A stretch of DNA of 23,048 nt from the NCBI RefSeq assembly GCF_014385005.1, contig NZ_JACRSZ010000027.1:1-23048 (forward strand), in the 5' to 3' direction. Shown one piece after another: positions 21,153-23,048 of this stretch. The notes beneath the pieces are model-generated. The model did not search any database and was not told where the DNA came from. It saw only the letters and a program-made list of their open reading frames with translations. The DNA is from Jingyaoa shaoxingensis (GTDB lineage Bacteria; Bacillota; Clostridia; Lachnospirales; Lachnospiraceae). The position numbers and the translations under genes were made by a program. Position 1 is the first letter of the stretch. Each line of letters starts with the position of its first letter.

Positions 21153-22829
21153 ATGTTACAGCAGTCAAACAACACTATCACTTCCATTTATCCGATTGGA
21201 AATCAAACAGAGGAATTAACCGCATTATACTGTCGGCTTTCACAAGATGATAAACAGGAGGGTGATTCAAACAGTATTATTAACCAGAAAAAAATCCTGA
21301 AGCGTTATGCAATCGAACATGGGTATCAGCCTTATGTGTTTTTTGTAGATGATGGGTTTTCTGGTACAAATTTCAACAGACCAGATTTTCAAAGAATGAT
21401 TGCAGAGGTCGAAGCAGGAAGAATCAAACGCGTTATAGTCAAAGATATGTCAAGACTTGGGCGTGATTATTTGCAGGTGGGAATGTACACAGAAATTATG
21501 TTCCCGAACCTGGATGTCCATTTTATTGCTGTCAATGATGGCGTGGATAGCCATGTGGGGGAGAATGAGTTTACCCCATTTCGTAACATAATCAACGAAT
21601 GGTACGCAAAGGACACCAGCAAAAAAATCCGTGCAGTCAAACGTTCTAAAGGAATGGCAGGCGAGCATATCGGTTCTCACGCTCCTTATGGCTACATGAA
21701 GAATCCTGACAATAAAAAGGAATGGCTTATAGATGAAGAAGCCGCCGAAGTGGTTCGGGAAATCTTCCGTTTATGTGTCAATGGTTATGGACCGACACGA
21801 ATTGCCAATATTCTAACGGAAAGAAAAATTCTTTGCCCTACTTATTATGCGTTAGAGCATGGGGAAAAGCCACGAACCGTTCTTCCACCTGACAAGTATC
21901 TGTGGAGCGCAACTGTGGTATCTCACATCTTAGAAAGAATGGATTATTTAGGACATACTGTGAATTTTAAGACCCATGTTAAGTCTTATAAAAATCGCAA
22001 AAAAATTGATAACAGTCCTGAACAATGGAGGATTTTTGAGAATACCCATGAAGCAATCATTGACAAGGAAACCTTTGAGATTGTACAGAAAATCCGTTCC
22101 GGAAAACGCCGCCCTACCAAAATGGGGGATATGCCTATGTTCTCTGGTTTGCTCTACTGTGCAGATTGCGGAAGCAAAATGACATTTCATAGGCAAATGG
22201 CACAGAGCGCAGAGAAACATAATTTTGTATGCAGCAATTACCGGCACAATTCAAAATCATGTACTATGCACTATATTCGTAATGTAGTAGTCGAACAAAT
22301 TGTGCTGGAAAACCTGAAAGAAGTTATCCGCTATGTATCAGATTATGAAGATGAATTTGTTCAGATGGTCATGGATACGGATATGCGGCAAAGAAATAAA
22401 GAACTGTCGCAAAAGAAAAAACGGCTTACAGAAATCCATTCCCGTATTCAAGAGTTGGACAAAATTTTTCAACGGATTTATGAAGACAATATTAGTGGAA
22501 AACTTTCAGATGAGCGCTTTATGAAACTTTCAAAAGGATATGAGGAAGAACAGCATACTTTGCAGGAAGAACAGACTTCTTTAGAGAAAGAATTACAGAA
22601 AGAAGAAAAACAATCTGTGGATGTAAAGCAATTTCTTTCAGTAGTCCGCAAGTACACTAACCTTACAGAACTAACACCAGAAATTGTACATGAGTTTATC
22701 GACAAAATTATTGTCCATGCTCCTGATAAGAGCAGCGGTAAACGCTTACAGGAAATTGAAATTATCTATAACCATATCGGAGTATTCGACCACTCAAAGG
22801 TCACTTTGTGGAAAGGAAAAGCGGTATAG
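21153..22829 (+). CDS. Large serine recombinase (TnpX/TndX-like integrase)
   Basis: This 558-residue enzyme excises and integrates the ICE by cutting all four strands and swapping them through a Ser-DNA link. The resolvase domain has the catalytic Ser30 in LYCRLSQDD, FSGTNFNRPDFQ at 69-80, and the arginines of DMSRLGRDYL near 98-107. A recombinase domain follows, then a zinc ribbon (YCADCG with a later CSNY and SCTMHY), a long coiled coil (about 410-490) and a C-terminal DUF4368-like segment ending around EIEIIYNHIGVF. All key residues are intact. TAGGAGG sets ATG 21153. It replaces the tyrosine integrase of Tn916 and is next to attR, as expected. Confidence 0.96.
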   Translation: MLQQSNNTITSIYPIGNQTEELTALYCRLSQDDKQEGDSNSIINQKKILKRYAIEHGYQPYVFFVDDGFSGTNFNRPDFQRMIAEVEAGRIKRVIVKDMSRLGRDYLQVGMYTEIMFPNLDVHFIAVNDGVDSHVGENEFTPFRNIINEWYAKDTSKKIRAVKRSKGMAGEHIGSHAPYGYMKNPDNKKEWLIDEEAAEVVREIFRLCVNGYGPTRIANILTERKILCPTYYALEHGEKPRTVLPPDKYLWSATVVSHILERMDYLGHTVNFKTHVKSYKNRKKIDNSPEQWRIFENTHEAIIDKETFEIVQKIRSGKRRPTKMGDMPMFSGLLYCADCGSKMTFHRQMAQSAEKHNFVCSNYRHNSKSCTMHYIRNVVVEQIVLENLKEVIRYVSDYEDEFVQMVMDTDMRQRNKELSQKKKRLTEIHSRIQELDKIFQRIYEDNISGKLSDERFMKLSKGYEEEQHTLQEEQTSLEKELQKEEKQSVDVKQFLSVVRKYTNLTELTPEIVHEFIDKIIVHAPDKSSGKRLQEIEIIYNHIGVFDHSKVTLWKGKAV

Positions 22830-22849
22830 TACGCAACATACTATACCGC
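22821..22849 (+). terminator. Hairpin overlapping the recombinase stop codon
   Basis: GCGGTATAGTA (22821-22831) and TACTATACCGC (22839-22849) are perfect 11-bp inverted copies with a 7-base loop; the stop TAG is inside the left arm. AAAACC follows rather than T, so it may work mainly on the opposite strand, blocking IS66 transcription from entering the element. Confidence 0.6.
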
Positions 22850-22868
22850 AAAACCTAAATCTTAAAAA

Positions 22869-22904
22869 CATCCTTACCAAACCCTCACATTTACAAGGGA
22901 TTTC
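22869..22904 (+). other. Right ICE/host junction (attR)
   Basis: The ICE side is 22869-22888 (CATCCTTACCAAACCCTCAC), near-complementary to 258-277 at the left end. CATT (22888-22891) is shared with 253-256. The IS66 side begins TACAAGGGATTTC, whose GGGATTTC mirrors GGAAACCC at 243-250. The likely crossover is TT at 22890-22891. A second, weaker match (CAAGG and CAGACA at 299-314 and 22894-22909) was considered and set aside. Confidence 0.6.
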
Positions 22905-22966
22905 AGACATGATACAGGATGAAAAACCTCTCCGTTTCTGTTGGCTGGCATAGATGTTTTACGCGA

Positions 22967-23048
22967 TCATTCCGTAGGCTTGAATGCCTTTGGTTGTTCG
23001 ATTTCAAGCCCGGACATGAGCCAGTCGAATTGCTGCCAGGTCAATTGT
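22967..23048 (-). CDS. tnpB: IS66-family accessory protein TnpB, C-terminal end (runs off the window)
   Basis: On the minus strand the last 26 codons read QLTWQQFDWLMSGLEIEQPK then AFKPTE and stop at 22967-22969 (TGA on the minus strand). This is the usual C-terminal signature of the IS66 Orf2/TnpB protein, where W-x-x-F/L-x-W-L-x-x-G-L is followed by a short basic or Pro-Lys tail. TnpB's exact role in transposition is unclear, but IS66 needs it. With the tnpC start at the left edge it shows that the ICE sits in the tnpB-tnpC interval; removing the ICE leaves a gap of about 150 bases between them. Confidence 0.75.
   Translation of the reverse strand, partial: QLTWQQFDWLMSGLEIEQPKAFKPTE

Larger units (their letters stand above)
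255..22891 (+). mobile_element. Tn916/Tn1549-like integrative conjugative element with serine recombinase
   Basis: The interval contains a full set of Tn916-type transfer genes in canonical order, an oriT between the coupling ATPase and the relaxase, a cargo module after the TcpC gene, a sigma/HTH regulatory pair, and a TnpW-large serine recombinase pair at the right end. No frameshifts or truncations were seen in the transfer genes, so it looks transfer-competent. The boundaries come from the attL/attR analysis, and the flanks are the two halves of an IS66 element. The combination of a Tn916 conjugation core with a TnpX/TndX-type recombinase is known for Tn5397 and its relatives; this copy carries a lantibiotic-immunity-type cargo instead of a tetracycline or vancomycin gene. 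Confidence 0.85.

Noticed and set aside
299..22909. Alternative junction at the CAAGG..CAGACA similarity (299-314 versus 22894-22909), containing GA
   Set aside because: It contains the GA core known from TnpX, but the arms around it show no inverted symmetry, whereas the CATT junction gives palindromic attP and attB together.
1..23048. tRNA, rRNA or CRISPR array
   Set aside because: No cloverleaf, rRNA segment or regularly spaced long repeat was seen; the only tandem array is the four 11-bp regulatory units at 16307-16350.

Overview
This window holds what looks like one complete integrative and conjugative element (ICE) of the Tn916/Tn1549 type, about 22.6 kb, from roughly base 255 to base 22891. 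It sits inside an interrupted IS66-family insertion sequence. The start of the IS66 transposase tnpC (minus strand, bases 1-181) lies on one side and the end of tnpB (minus strand, 22967-23048) on the other, so the ICE entered the tnpB-tnpC gap. The gene set, clostridial-looking proteins, strong AGGAGG-type ribosome binding sites and IS66 host point to a gut Firmicute of the Lachnospiraceae/Clostridia kind. That host assignment is inference.

Layout. (1) 255-535: left attachment arm, a terminator and a leader hairpin. (2) 536-1603: an orphan cytosine-5 DNA methyltransferase bracketed by a 10-bp direct repeat. (3) 1716-13857: the conjugation operon in Tn916 order: two DUF961 proteins, FtsK/SpoIIIE coupling ATPase, oriT, Rep_trans relaxase, TcpD-like small membrane protein, two tandem ArdA antirestriction proteins, TcpE, VirB4-like ATPase, polytopic membrane protein, lysozyme-NlpC/P60 hydrolase and TcpC. 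(4) 13916-19342: an AT-richer cargo module in the slot where Tn916 carries tet(M). It has a divergent XRE regulator, a 62-residue DNA-binding protein, an OmpR-type response regulator, a sensor kinase with one membrane helix, a LanFEG-type lantibiotic-immunity ABC transporter and a lipoprotein. (5) 19343-20449: terminators, a 19-codon ORF whose ribosome site is in a hairpin, then a sigma-70-like protein and an HTH protein as in the Tn916 regulatory region. (6) 20450-20905: a non-coding stretch that folds into a multibranched RNA-like structure. (7) 20906-22829: TnpW and a large serine recombinase in place of the Tn916 Xis/Int pair.

How it fits together. The serine recombinase excises and integrates the element. 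The relaxase nicks oriT, the coupling ATPase and the Tcp-type channel export the strand, and the two ArdA proteins plus the methyltransferase would shield incoming DNA from host restriction. The cargo operon would sense and resist antimicrobial peptides. Four 11-bp-phased repeats ahead of the transporter are the likely response-regulator site.

Items most worth a second look: the structured RNA candidate at 20602-20876, the att sites reconstructed at base level, the phased repeats at 16307-16350, the hairpin-gated mini-ORF at 19511, and the repeat-flanked methyltransferase that appears to split a small ORF.
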